Source: Mytilisepta virgata (Eukaryota; Mollusca; Bivalvia; Mytilida; Mytilidae). Taken from it: a stretch of 64,000 nt of DNA. The notes under the pieces were generated by a model. It was not told where the DNA came from. It saw only the letters and a list, made by a program, of their open reading frames with translations, and ran no database searches. Each line of letters starts with the position of its first letter. Position 1 is the stretch's first letter. The position numbers and the translations under genes were made by a program. Below, piece by piece: positions 22,800-36,600 of this stretch. The stretch spans positions 5,332,001 to 5,396,000 of the forward strand of contig CM051511.1 of NCBI GenBank assembly GCA_028015205.1, given 5' to 3'.

Positions 22800-23840
22800 T
22801 ACTGTTATAAAATAAATAAATTAAATTTTCTGGAAACTAATGGGTATCGCCGTCACGCATTGGATTGTTGTTACAACATATACATGCTTTTGGCTTTAGT
22901 CTTTCAATTGTTTTATATGAATTAGTTGTGAAACGTTCAGATATTGGTTTGTGCATATAGTACAAATTTTACATATCTTTCTAGATATAATTATTAATAG
23001 GTCAACGAAATATTAACATACCGTTGCTCTCCTGGGATTATTGTATAAACATTTTTGAAAGTGTAGATGTAAAAAAATTAACATTTTTATCAGAAAACTT
23101 TGCTACATTGTCAAGAGATGAAAGCCTATTACTTATATTGCTTTTTCTAAATATTTAACCGTGACCATTTAAGTTGTGTGGTTTTCACTTTTCAAATATC
23201 TTCATCAAGATGTCATTGGTTTAGAATTAAGGAAAGGGAATGATTTGATTTTTAAATGATGCTTTTGTGATAATTTCCATTACCCGATCAAGTATTTTCA
23301 CTGGTCATGTGCTTCGAAGAGTACCTATTGAATTACAATGATATTCATAATACATGAACTGTTAAGTCGTAAGATATTTTTAAGATGTGCTTCTCATGGA
23401 TAGATAATGTAAATTGCTAAATAAAGGTAAATGAAAATATCCTGTTAAGATTGTTTTGTTACAATGAAAGATACATAACTCATTTTAATTCAACAGCCAG
23501 TTTGTTTATCAATTTAAAAAATGTTGATTAAATGAAAACAAATATGTCCTATAAGTCAACACAGTTCAAACTTTTAAAAACAAAATTAGCACATATTCGA
23601 CAGCGTCAGATTTATTTGTGGTCATATTTTAAAAAAAAGTACAAATTTCACAAAAAATAACAAAAGATCAAAATCCACTCTTTTAGAAATTTTGAGGATT
23701 TCACCATTGGAAACAAACCTCGACTAAAGGAATCAAAAAAGTAAAATGTTTTATTTCTATTGCATAAAAATACACTATACAAACATTACATGCAGTTAAT
23801 AAAAGAAACAAAGAAGGGGCGTGACGTTTAAAAGGCTTGC
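22800..23840. other. AT-rich intergenic stretch, nothing recognised
   Basis: No gene, RNA or repeat structure seen. Confidence 0.4.
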
Positions 23841-24205
23841 TCCTGTTCTTGACGTGTTTAATTGGTGGGATAAAAATAAATAATATTTTAAACTACTTCC
23901 CGGTAATTTCTGCATGGAAATTCCCGCCGTTTTTTCTACAGTTATTGAAACGATAAACTAAAGAAGTCCCGAAAGGAAGTCCATGTAAACAAACTACATA
24001 GCAACGACATTTTCTTGAGGTTTTTGTCGAAAATCACAGGAGAAACAGATTCTCCTTCAATTTACGCGTGAGTTATGGAATTTCTCCACCCTCAATAAAT
24101 TTTAGATTTGAACACGGTCGTTAATGGCTCGCGTGTTGAAAATAGAAAATTTTACTATCTCGGGTTGGAGAAATTCCATACCTCACTCGTACATGAAGGA
24201 GAATC
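23841..24205. repeat. Foldback repeat family, copy just downstream of gene B
   Basis: Inverse orientation to the copy at 62.4 kb. The body runs from CTTGACGTGTTTAATTGGTG to CATTTTCTTGAGGTTTTTGT, followed by a 158-bp imperfect palindrome (24048-24205), each arm of which carries GGAATTTCTCCACCC and GAAGGAGAATC or their inverse. The translated body has stops. Confidence 0.75.
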
Positions 24206-24209
24206 TATA

Positions 24210-24215
24210 TTTATT
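24210..24215 (-). promoter_or_regulatory. Candidate polyadenylation signal of gene B
   Basis: AATAAA on the minus strand, about 140 bases beyond the gene B stop codon and immediately before the foldback repeat. The cleavage site would fall in or at the edge of the repeat. Confidence 0.5.
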
Positions 24216-24355
24216 GACAACGTATTGTGAACATTAGTCCCGCAAATAAAATAAAAGAAGACACAAAACTTGTTCACATTCATTGTGGTAGGTCTACTGT
24301 ACATTTTAAATACTTTTGGATTAACATCGTAAACATAGATATCACAAAGGACACA

Positions 24356-24606
24356 TTACAAAAGACGGAGATAACAGGTATTAATTCCGGAGCATGCAAG
24401 GTTACCGCTGCTAAATTCAAGTTTATACAATGAACACAGTTTAAAAGTGTCGTCAAATATGTAGATTTTACATAGATTTCGGCTGTTACAGCTTTTCGCA
24501 CAATTTAAATTGGATCTTGTTGTTTCTGAATGGAACTCGGTATAATTTAGGAGATCTTGCTGAAATTTAACGTAGTTTCTATTTCTGTGATTTCCACCAG
24601 TTATAT
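24356..24606 (-). CDS. Gene B exon 15: PAN/apple-like C-terminal domain and stop
   Basis: Acceptor TTTTGTAG before 24606. 251 bases end in TAA at 24358-24356. The pattern CAKSCNSRNLCKIYIFDD...LCSLY matches the cysteine core of PAN/apple domains, with two further cysteines (NLAC, NTC) before the end at CYLRLL. It has no membrane anchor. The PAN call rests on the pattern alone. Confidence 0.65.
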
Positions 24607-27600
24607 CTACAAAATATATCAAAATTTTGTTATGATAATGTATAATGTAAAGAATGATATTTCTTGACCTTTGGAACTGAAAGTAAAACATGACGTTATG
24701 ATACTAGACCCAACGCTCTGTGTGTTACAAGTCATAGTCTCTCAGTCTATGTAAGCTTCCTTAGCAAGCACTAAAAAAGAAGATTTTAATATATTTTGTA
24801 GTTCAAGATGATTTCTCCATAGCGTATTTACATCGTGTCTCTTCAACTAGAGATTATCGTACATTATAAACACAGGCTGAATTACTAAATATTTTTCGAG
24901 TTTTGTTTGAGAGTTATTAAGAATTTTCCATTGGTTGAAATTATCATTATCCATACAACCATATTACTTATTGGCTTTACAAAATATTTTTGATGTGTAC
25001 AGAACTGGAGAAATAAATCCAGTCAAATGTTAATATGAAAGTCTTATTTATTTAGGACCTTTAAGCGTTAGTTGATTGGTAAGATTTTCACTTTTCCTCT
25101 TACCCATGTTGTTGTTTATTTGACCACTATCAATACTTAAATTGCGCTTTCATCAACAATATGTTATGATATGACATTGCATTTTGTTTTATAACTTTTG
25201 TCTTTAAAGCATTTTCATTTAAATACGACTAACCTCTTTTTTCGAATAACATTTCCATGGTTAACTTTCTAGTACAAGAAATTATTACTTGTGAAAAAAA
25301 CAGTACCTGAACAACTTGGCGGTAATAAATCCCAGGTACCGGAAGTCATGCAAGTGGCATACAATGAACCGGAGGTGTGTACGAAACCTGGGTCGCATGT
25401 GTATGTTACCGTATTACCAACATTGCTTCCACTAGCAAAATACGTTGCGTGTTGCACAGTTGGAGGAACTGGACATGTGGTACCTTTGAAAACGATAACA
25501 AATGAGAAATTATTAGATAATCTTGAAAATCAAATATCTAATATATAATAAAATAATAAGTACACAAATTAACTCCCAAATGTTTAGATTGAAATATCAA
25601 ACATGTTCACTGGTGAATTATTGGACTTTATATCAGGCAGAAGTCGTATATTATGGTGTCTTCCCGTTTTGCCAACTTTTGAAAATCAGGTATAATACAA
25701 TATTCCCGTTTAGCGAACTTTAGATTGTAGTTAATTAGTGGGCTGTTTATTTAGTAATTATTCGGTGTCATCTTAAATTGTGACTGAAATTTTGTTCCTG
25801 TTTGGATTAACATTATATGTAAATAGAACAGTAATATGGGGGAAATTGTTAGGATTTGATTCAAATATTTATAAAAATATATATATTGAAATTATTTTAA
25901 AATTAATTGAAGCAAATGTTTGATGAATTATAATATTATTACATTTATAAAATATTTTTGAAACTTTAAATGTGATTTAAGTGTATTTTTTTTACACTTA
26001 TCTTCGGTAAAATTAAATTAAGAAAGAAAGAAAAAAAAACACATTTTTTATGAAATTGTGAGGAAACTTGAGAAAGTGTGGCTATGAGTAACTAGTATTC
26101 AGTCTTAATTATTCTTGATCATCATAATTAACAATTATTACTATTTTAATAGTTTTGATGGTGAAAATGAATTTGCAATCTGATAAATATCCCAAGCCAA
26201 AGTCTTCAAGTGTTCAAATGTCAAACTTTCGAACAATGTTCACTTAGTTTACCTAAGCTAACAAATGTCTATATAAAGTGTTGAAATCCTAAATTATTCA
26301 TCATTCATTGCAAAATGACCAAGGACCACTAACCATCTGGAAGGCTGGCACCACAAACTCAACAACCAGTTAAACAAGGCTCACCCCTGTCTGTTCCTCA
26401 ACATCCAGAAACTCCAGAACACTCAGACTGCCACCGAGATCCGACTCATACAGTATGCTGCAGGAGGAAAACGCAAGACTCGCAAGCTGAAATACCGCAA
26501 CATCGAAACCAGACTAGGACATCTAAAGGAGCGACTGCAGCAAGGACAGATCGACGTTTTCCAGTACACAGACGCTGTTTCCCACCTACTCAAACTCGGA
26601 TGAAGATACACTTACAGAATATAGAACAACATCTGATGCACATTTATGAAAATGAAATTGGTCACTTAACAACAAGAAATAAAAAATAATTTGACAAATA
26701 TGGTATCTAGTTAAAATAATAGTCTGTATCAAGATAAACACTTGAAACAAAATATATATTTTTTTAAAAATCACCCAAAATCCTAAAAAAAATGCTAGAG
26801 TTACGATTCGCAAATGTCAGTAGTGCATTATATACTTATATACTTAAGAAAAATGTTCCTGGAATAATTTTCAGTCCATTATTACCTTTGTCATCCAACC
26901 CAAGCCCTAATCAAGAATCCTTTGTTCCTAATTACCTTTGATCTCATCTATTCAACTTTCATTTTTGACCTGTAATACCTAAAAATTCAAAACGTTGGCA
27001 AAACGGGAATGAACCTATATTATTATGTATGGAAAGTTATGAAATGCCTTTTCTATTATTTTCTCTTTCTCTTTCGTATTAACCCCACATTAGTTTTTTT
27101 ATTTTTAATGCTTTATCTCATATACATTGTGAGGCTCACAAATTAATCTAAAAAAAAATTAAATTCGAAATTATTGTACACGGTATTCTATGCAATAATG
27201 GAAAACACTTAAAAAATCAAATGAACAATACTATTAATGCTTATACTTCTTGAAAATGCAGATATTCAGCAATACTCCAATAAGTTCATATCTTACAACA
27301 AGTTTAAGAAGGACCCTAAATATGACTTGAGGAGGATTATTTTCATTTACCGGGTAATCGATAACAACTACATTAGTTGTCCATAATTTTGTTTAAGTGT
27401 TACTCATACAATCCGGTGTATGTTGTAAAAATATATTTGAATCACATAATCATTTAGAATTTTAAGAAAAGTCACAGATTCGGCAATTATTTCAAATTCT
27501 TTCACCACAGAAAAAGATTTTTTTTTATAAAAGAAACACATTTTTTTACTTATTATTTTTTTGTCAGTATTTTTGTTACTTTTAGTGTTTTGCTTATAGA

Positions 27601-30600
27601 TACTCTTAAAAATATCAGATTTTTGTAGTTTGTGCATCTTTTCTCAACGTAACATCCAGTAAAACCAAGCAAAATCCTGACTGAACAATGTGAAATCAGA
27701 TTATACATTTGTATATTAAGTATAGACAAACATTTTTTTATCATACAAAAGCTAATTAACTAAGGAATGAGTATTGGTAAAATGTTGAGGTGACATCCCC
27801 GACCTCGAAGTGAAATGATAAAAAGCGATATATAGAGGTATCTACTAGAAACTTTAATTCAAGTAGTGATTCAATATCCAATCATGAAATAAGGCTGAAA
27901 AACTTAAGAATGTAAAAAATACATGCTGCACTATTTTTGTGACAATAATGTTTTGTAAAAATTCAAACATAAATGAATTTTACCTGAACAAACTGGTGAC
28001 TGTAAATCCCAAGTACCTGAGTTAGTGCATGTCCGTACAAGATCTCCAGCCGTATGTGAGTATCCAGAATTACATGTATACGTTACTGTATGACCAACGT
28101 TATATCCCAATACGTAATAAGTGGCGTTTGGCACTGCTAGTGGTTCTGGACAAGTTATAACTATAATCAAAATAAGGCATCGGTTATGGAGTAACCATTT
28201 GATTTTTAGGAGGGGGTTATGGAAATGACATGTCTTTACTTTTTAACTAATTGTAATTTTAGAGCGCTTTTGGGCATAGTTTGCAACAATCAAAACCAAT
28301 ATTAGCTTGATACTAGGCGATCTTAAGAAATAAAGGAATTAACAGAGTTGATAATTTCATTCTCAAGCCTTATTTTAAGCATTTCCACGATGCTCCTTAA
28401 ACTCTGTTATATAAATAAAATGGCTGTCCCCTTAGCAATGTCTGATTCAAGACGTTTAGGATGATAAGCAGACAAAAATCAGAAATGAAATAGCACTTCA
28501 TTAGTATCATATTCAGAATGGTACTGGTTTGTGGTTTGTGCAAAACAAATCCGATTTTCTCTTTTTGAAAATATAATGTTAGCTCTATGATTTATCTAAA
28601 TATTTTGAAAACAGAAATACAGTAAACAAATAATACAAATGAATTAAAACAAAAACTTAAGAGTTGTAGAGCAAAATAAAAGAACAGTGACTTATGTAAA
28701 CGACGAACTGTGGGGATAATTCTTTACAATTTTTATCGCAAATAAGATATGTGAACACATTCTTACTTGTGCAAACAGGCAAAATTCCACTCCAAGTACC
28801 ATTTATTGCACACGTGTGTACGAGGTTACCGGAAAGAACTGTGAATCCATGAGAGCAAGTGTAAGTCACAGTGTCACCAACATTAGTTCCAGAATATTGA
28901 AATGTTGCATTTGACACAGAGGGCGGAATTACACACTGTACAACTAAAACAGATTGCAAGATAAATATTATACAGGATAAATGCAACGTGTACAGAAAAG
29001 TATTTGGTAAAAGGAAAATCTTTTTTTCTGAACTAGAAGTGAGACAAAAGATTTGTAAACGTGTTAAAGGTCCCATTGTAACTTTGGGAAAAGCTTTGGA
29101 GTTTTATGGGAAGAATTCATCGACAATATCCATTCATTCCTCCCCTAAAGATCCATTATTGCAGATAAAAGGGAGCGATGGTATGCCAATGTTTTGGTAC
29201 ATATTTTCTATCGTTTTCAGTTGTTTTTTAATTTGTAGGGACTCATCGGAAGATGTAAAATGTCAATTAAGGTATGAATTACAATGTACATATATATATT
29301 GGAAAGTACCTGTTCTTAAATGGGTAATAATATCAACGAACGAAAAAATGACGGAAATCAAGAGTATTAAAACCGAGGTAACAAGAATGAAAAAATACGA
29401 AAAAAATAAAGTCATTGTAAACTAATACCAAAAGACAAAAAAAAAAAAAAAAAAAATCCAGGTAACCCAGGTGCTCTTGAAGAGTAAGCGGTTCACATTT
29501 GGTAAATATATGACATCAATAATGTGAAACAAAAGAGTAGATCCGGTAGTATTCGGAAAGGAGTAGAGGAACATAATGTGCCACGATAACGGATATGGAC
29601 ATGTGATTTGTGTTAATGGAAAATTGTAATGATTTGATGGCGGCCTTATAATTTCCTGACTGATGCAAACAATCTATCCCTATCTTTTCACCTTTTTGAT
29701 TTCATTTTTGGTTCTATATATTTTGCCAATTTTTATGTTTATTTTACATTTAGCCCGTTCGACATCTAAACAACCTTTGATCATTTGCATATCCCTGACA
29801 AAATACCGGGTAAGTAGCCTTTGTAACAGCAATAATCCTGACTGTTTGAATGCATGGTAAAATAAGCATGCAGGCGAGCATCGGATAATGTACGAAATTT
29901 AAACGTCATACAACGGCAATGCTGTAACATTGCCACTCAAGAATAAGGAAAACAACCGTATTCAATTTTGAAAACAAATGCAAATAAAAAGTGAAAGTAT
30001 ACTAGTATTTAATTTTTAATTTCAAGTTTACTTGGGTCGATTAGATTACACATCGTTCGGATCATCTTTATAGCGGAAAGTGAAAATGAGGGACTGAGGT
30101 AGCCCCCCCCCCAAAAAAAAAACCCCAAAAAACAAAGAAAAAACAACAAACAGATTCATAGGAATAATAAAAGACAGATTGGTGAGTATGTGAACATAAA
30201 ATGTGAACGTATTGGTATGTTGATTGACTGTTGTAAACCTCGACCCCTGAATTGAACAAACATGCTGTCAATAAGAGAGTGAGTCTTCTCAAACAGTGTT
30301 TTTGATGTTTACCTACGAATATTATAAAAGAATCTTTTACATATCAGTATTGCAATATAAGTTATACTGAAGATAATTAGTAAAAAATATGGAAAGCCAA
30401 AGCTATAGTCGAAAAGGTTAAAAAACAGACTTAAATATACCCGGGGCATATCACACAAATTATATTACAATATATTATTTGTTTCCACCCGTACGAACCA
30501 AAACATCATATGAAAAAAATGTGTGAGTCTTCCAAGGAAGACATGTGTCGCCTGCGGACGTCAATTTTTACAAAAGATATTAAAATGTTCTAAAAATGAA

Positions 30601-33600
30601 ATAAATATGCACACCTTTGCATTAAGGTTAATGCACAGAGAAAGTTTCATCAAATTGCTTTGAGTGGTTATGGAGTAGTTGAGGATAGAAGTTTTGAACC
30701 CCCCCTTTTTTCAAAAAATGTCAATTTTTACAAAAAAAAAATTAAAATTTTCTAAAATGGAAATATACATGCACATCTGTGCATTAAGGTTAATGCACAG
30801 AAAGTTTCATCAAATTCCTTTGAGCGGTTATGGGGTAGTTGAGGATGGCAGTTTTGATCCCCCCTTTTTTTTCTTAAAAAAATGTAAATTTTTACCAAAA
30901 AAAATTAAATGTTTCTAAAAATGAAATAAATATTAACACCTGTGCATTAAGGGTAGTGCACAGAGAAAGTTTAGTCAAATTCCTTTGAGCGGTTATTGAG
31001 TAGTTGAGGATAGAAGTTTTGCCCCCTCCCTTTTTTTTTTTGCAAAAATGTCATGTTTTACAAAAAAAAATTTAAAATTTTCTAAAAATGAAATATATAT
31101 GCACACCTGTGCATTAAGATTAATTCACAGTGAAAGTTTCATCTAATTCCTTTCAGTGGTTATGGAGTAGTTGAGGATAGAAGTTTTGACCCCCCCCCTT
31201 TTTTTTCAAAAATGTCATTTTTTACAGAGAAAAATTTAAAATTTTCTAAAAATGAAATATATATGCACACCTGTGTATTAAGGTTAATGCACAGAGAAAG
31301 TTTCATCACATTCCTTTGAGCGGTTATGGAGTAGTTGAGGATAGAAGTTTTGCCCCCCCCTTTTTTTGGAAAAATGTCAATTTTTACCAAAAAATTTAAA
31401 TTTTCTAAAAATGAAATATATATGCACACCTGTGCATTAATGTTAATGCACAGAGAAAGTTTCATCAAAATCCTTTGAGCGGTTTACGAGTAGTTGAGGA
31501 TAGATGAAAAGTGTGACGACGCAAGACGCAGGACGACGCAAGACGCAAGACGCAAGACGACGCAAGACGCAAGACGACAGATAGTGATCCCTATGTGTCG
31601 ACCATGCGTTCCGCAGGCTACACAATAAAGGAAGGTCTGAAAAGTGGATGTTTCTATGAGTAATCATTTTAAATGGATGGATGGATGAATTATTGTTAAA
31701 CGTCCAGTGGCAACCAGGTGCATATCAGGACGAGAACATGTTGATATGATAATGAATATGATCCCTGCTTTGTACCAGACCGACACGCTAAGTCGGATTT
31801 TTAATGTGCTAGTTCACGAGGTAACTGTCCGCAGGAAGACATGTCACCTCACTCGGACACATTATACTGACTCCGAACCGACCAGTCTTTGCTCTTACTC
31901 TTAGATGCCGCGTGCTTGGCGGAGAAGCAGCAAATACCAATTTTAATGTCTTTGGTTTGACCCGGCCGGGGATCGTACCCGCGACCTTCCGCACTCGGGA
32001 CGAGCACGCTACCACGAGACCACCGAGGCGGTCTATCATTTTAAATAAAAGTATTATGAAACAGTATTTTCTTAAAACAATATTATATATCTGCACTAAC
32101 TTGTAGTGGTTAAATCTGCCATTGTTGTAGTAGTCTCCCCTTAAAAATACAAAAGTAATAATTACTAGAAAGACAATTGTTCAGAGAACAATTGCAAGGT
32201 CTTTCCCTTGTCAAATTGCTATTAAGGCTATTAAGGACTTTTTCAATGACCTTGACCCCTGACCTTTCATTTCGACCTCTACGGCTCTAGAATAGGGTCC
32301 TGAGCATAAATATATATGGTTGCTAGGTACTTTTCCATCAGTTGCTAAGGACTTTTTCGATGACCTTGACCCTTGACCTTCCGTTTTGACCTCTATGGCT
32401 CTATAATATGATCCTGAGCATAAATATATATGGTTGCTAGGTACTTTTCCATCAGTTGCTAAGGACTTTTTCGATGACCTTGACCCTTGACCTTCCATTT
32501 TGACCTCTATGGGTCTATAATATGGTCCTGACCATAAATATATATGGTTGCTAGGTACTTTTCCATCGGTTGCTAAGGGGGTTTTTTGATGACCTTGATA
32601 TCTGACTTTTGACCTTGGTACTAAAATGTAGATCTTTTGAAACTGATCTTTTTTTGTATTAACATTTTCTTCATATCTATTATGGTTTTCGAGATATAGG
32701 ATAAAACAAACATGCGTCAAGGGCAGTAACTCGTATAAGGAGTCATCGTACAACTTCAGACCCAATGAGACAAACTTAGATCTTGACAAGATAAACATTT
32801 CCCCCAATATATTTCTTCACCTATTTGTTACGGTTTCTGAGTTATTCTCATAACAAGGTATAAGGTCAAAGGTCAAGTGCGACCTTGACCTTTGACCTTG
32901 GGGTCATTTTGAAGAATAAGACATTTGATGACTATTGGTGAAAGTTCCAAGTCTCTACGACTAACAGTTTCTGAGTTTTGACCATGTACGCGTTTCGTCA
33001 AATATTCAAGGGCCAGTAACTCCTATAAGGAGTCGATAAACCAAGTTGAGTGAAACATGACAAAGTTGCGTCTTGCGAAGATGAACATTTTTGCCAACAT
33101 ATTTGATCAGCTATTTGTTACGGTTTCTGAGTTATTCTTGTAACAAGGTATTAGGTCAAAGGTCAAGTGTGACCTTGACCTTTGACCTTGGGGTCATTTT
33201 GTAGAATAAGACATCTGATGAATAATGGTGAAAGTCCCAAGTCTCTACGACTAACAGTTTACGAGTTTTGATCATGCACGCGCTCCGTCAAATATTCAAG
33301 GGCCAGTAACTCTCATAAGGAGTCGATAAACCAAGTTGAGCGAAACATGACAAACTTGCGTCTTGCGAAGATGAACATTTTTCCTTATATATTTGATCAG
33401 CTATTTGTTACGGTTCCTGAGTTATTCCGGTAACAAGGGTTTACGGTATTTGGGCAGATAACTCTGTATGGAAAAGAGTTCGGCTTCGCGGTGTCAATCC
33501 TAAATCCAGTTTATCATTCCGAACCAACTGGTAAAATATCATTTCGATATGTCGCGAAATGAAGAAAATTCTTGACATCGAAGTTGGCGGAAAAGAAGAA

Positions 33601-36600
33601 AAATAATAATAATAAGAATAATAATAATAACTAGAAAGACAATTGTTCAGAGAACAATTGCAAGGTCTTTCCCTTGTCAAATAGCAATTAAGGCTATTAA
33701 GCATGACTGTTGACCTTCTATTTTGACTTGTATAGTCAAATTATAGGACTCTGTCACACTGAACTTGACCATTGACCTTCGATTTTGACCTCTACAGCTC
33801 TAAAATAGGTCCCTGAACATAAATTTATATGGTTGCTAGGTACTTTTACATCGGTTGCTAAGGACTTTTTCAATGACCTTGACCCTTGACCTTTCATTTT
33901 AAGCTCTACGACTCTATAATATGGTCCTGAGCATAAATATATATGGTTGCTAGGTACTTTTCCATCGGTTACTAAGGACTTTTCAATGACCTTGACCAAT
34001 GACCTTCCATTTTACCTCAACAGCTCTAAAAAAGGTTCCTGAACATAAATATCTATGGTTCCTAGGTATTTTTCCATCAGTTGCTAAGGACTTTTTCAAT
34101 GACCTTGACCCTTAACCTTCCATTTTCACCTGTACGGCTCTATAATAGTGTCCTGAGCATAAATATATATGGTTGCTAAGTACTTTTCCATCAGTAACTA
34201 AGGACTTTTTCGATGACCTTGACCCTAGACCTTCCATTTTGACCTCTATGGCTCTATAATATGATCCTGAACATAAATATATATGGTTGCTAGGTACTTT
34301 TCCATCGGTTGCTAAGGCCTTTTTCAATGACCTTGATCCTTGACCTTCAATTTTCACCTCTATAGTTCTATAATAGGGTCCTGACCATAAATATATATGG
34401 TTGCTAGGTACTTTTCCGTCGGTTGCTAAGGGCTTTTTTGATGACCTTGATATCTGACTTTTGACCTTGGTACTAAAATGTAGATCTTTTGAAACTGATC
34501 TTTTTTTGTATTAACCTTTTCTTCATATCTATAATGGTTTTCGAGATATAGTGTAAAATTAACATGAGTCAAGGGCATTAACTCCTATAAGGAGTCATCG
34601 TACAACTTCAGACCCAAAGAGACAAACTTAGATCTTGACAAGATTAACATTTTCCCCAATATATTTCATCAGCTATTTGTTACGGTTTCTGAGTTATTCT
34701 CATAACAAGGTATAAGGTCAAAGGTCAAGTGCGACCTTGACCTTTGACCTTGGGGTCATTTTGAAGAATAAGACATTTGATGACTATTGTTGAAAGTCCC
34801 AAGTCTCTACGACTAACAGTTTATGAGTTTTGACCATGTACGCGTTTCGTCAAATATTCAAGGGCCAGTAACTCCTATAAGGAGTCAATAAACCAAGTTG
34901 AGCGAAACATGAAAAAGTTGCGTCTTGCGAAGATAAACATTTTTGCCAACATATTTGATCAGCTATTTGTTACGGTTCCTGAGTTATTCTGGTAACAAGG
35001 TATAAGGTCAAAGGTCAAGTGTGACCTTGACCTTTGACCTTGGGGTCATTTTGTAGAATAAGACATCTGATGTATAATGGTGAAAGTCCCAAGTCTCTAC
35101 GACTAACAGTTTACGAGTTTTGATCATGCACGCGCTCCGTCAAATATTCAAGGGCCAGTAACTCCCATAAGGAGTCGATAAACCAAGTTGAGCGAAACAT
35201 GACAAACTTGCGTCTTGCGAAGATGAACATTTTTCCTTATATATTTGATCAGCTATTTGTTACGGTTCCTGAGTTATTTTGGTAACAAGGGTTTACGGTA
35301 TTTGGGCAGATAACTCTGTATGGAAAAGAGTTCGGCTTTGCGGTGTCAATCCTAAATCCGGTTTCTCATTCCGAACCAACTGGTGAAATATCATTTCGAT
35401 ATGTCGCGAAATGAAGAAAATTCTTGACATCGAAGTTAGCGGAAAAGAAGAAAAATAATAATAATAATAATAAGAATAATAATAATAATAATAATAATAA
35501 TCATACGAATTACAGAAAGGTCTTTCCGTTGGAAACGGGAAAGACCTTAATTAGAATAAATAATACAGATATTATATATCTTGTCCATAAATTTGCAAAA
35601 TAAAAGAGATGTACATCGTCATACTTTACCGACTCCTGAACTCATATTTCAAAACTGTTTTTAGGAAATGCTTACAGTCAACTTTCGATAGCGCAAAATC
35701 TTTTGTCATCAATCTTCCTGATATATCAAAGAAATTTTGTGGTCCCAAATTAATTATGCATGATATATTAACTCTTCATATCTAACATTTTCTGATATAA
35801 TAAATTATTTTTGATTGGGTCGAAAACTTTGAGGTAAAGCCAGTAAAAAAAAAATATAACTAATATTCAATCAACCGCGTTTGCGTGAATACTTATAAAT
35901 GCATACACATATTGTTTGTCCGGAGTTTTGTCTGTTGGGTGACGTTGATTGGTATTTCATTGTTGACCTTTTCTGTTATACCTTTTGTTGCTGTTTTATA
36001 TAAATGGCTTTATTTCTTTTAGTTTTTCATTTATATGCAATGGTGAAATGCTTTAATGATTTTATTATATATGAATTCTGTGTTGAGTAAAATACATATA
36101 TTTTTAATATGCATTATACATGACTTTGCAACACCTGTATCACCTACTCCATATACCACCCCTTAACCTATATCGGATATATCGTTCAATATCACACCTC
36201 GGGCGAAAGACCCTCGGTGTGCTATTGGGTACTCGGGTGATATAGCAAGTGATATAGGTTTAGCCATGCATTTTCCCCCATGAATCAATCAAATCAATAG
36301 CGTGCACCCTGCGAAGACGCTATAAATTATTTACTAGAATGTCACCTATATAGAAATGAAAGACAATATACCTTATCAGGACTCCACAATATAGAAATAA
36401 ATATCGAAACCCTACTCTTTGGAAATGATGAATATGACCGTAACACAAATTCTAAAAGCTTTGAAAAAGTCCGTTTGTTTATTAAACATTCAAAAAAGAT
36501 TCTGACATCCAGGAGTTTTTCCAGCAATCATTAATATACGAATTTGTTATTACATCTTATTTTTCCTTTTTTTCTCTCTTTTTAATGTTCCTATGTTGTT

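Noticed and set aside
28988..29425. 145-codon plus-strand open frame
   Set aside because: No domain, no splice context; it partly overlaps the intron next to CCP exon 12 and has low-complexity Lys-rich composition.
31950..32035. Possible tRNA gene
   Set aside because: Box A and B are present but the cloverleaf is embedded in a repeated 350-bp SINE with a second copy at 41.6 kb.
32211..34357. Minus frames with repeated SRSSKKSLATDGKVPSNH-like peptides
   Set aside because: They arise from the 118-bp non-coding repeat units and are not a repeat protein.
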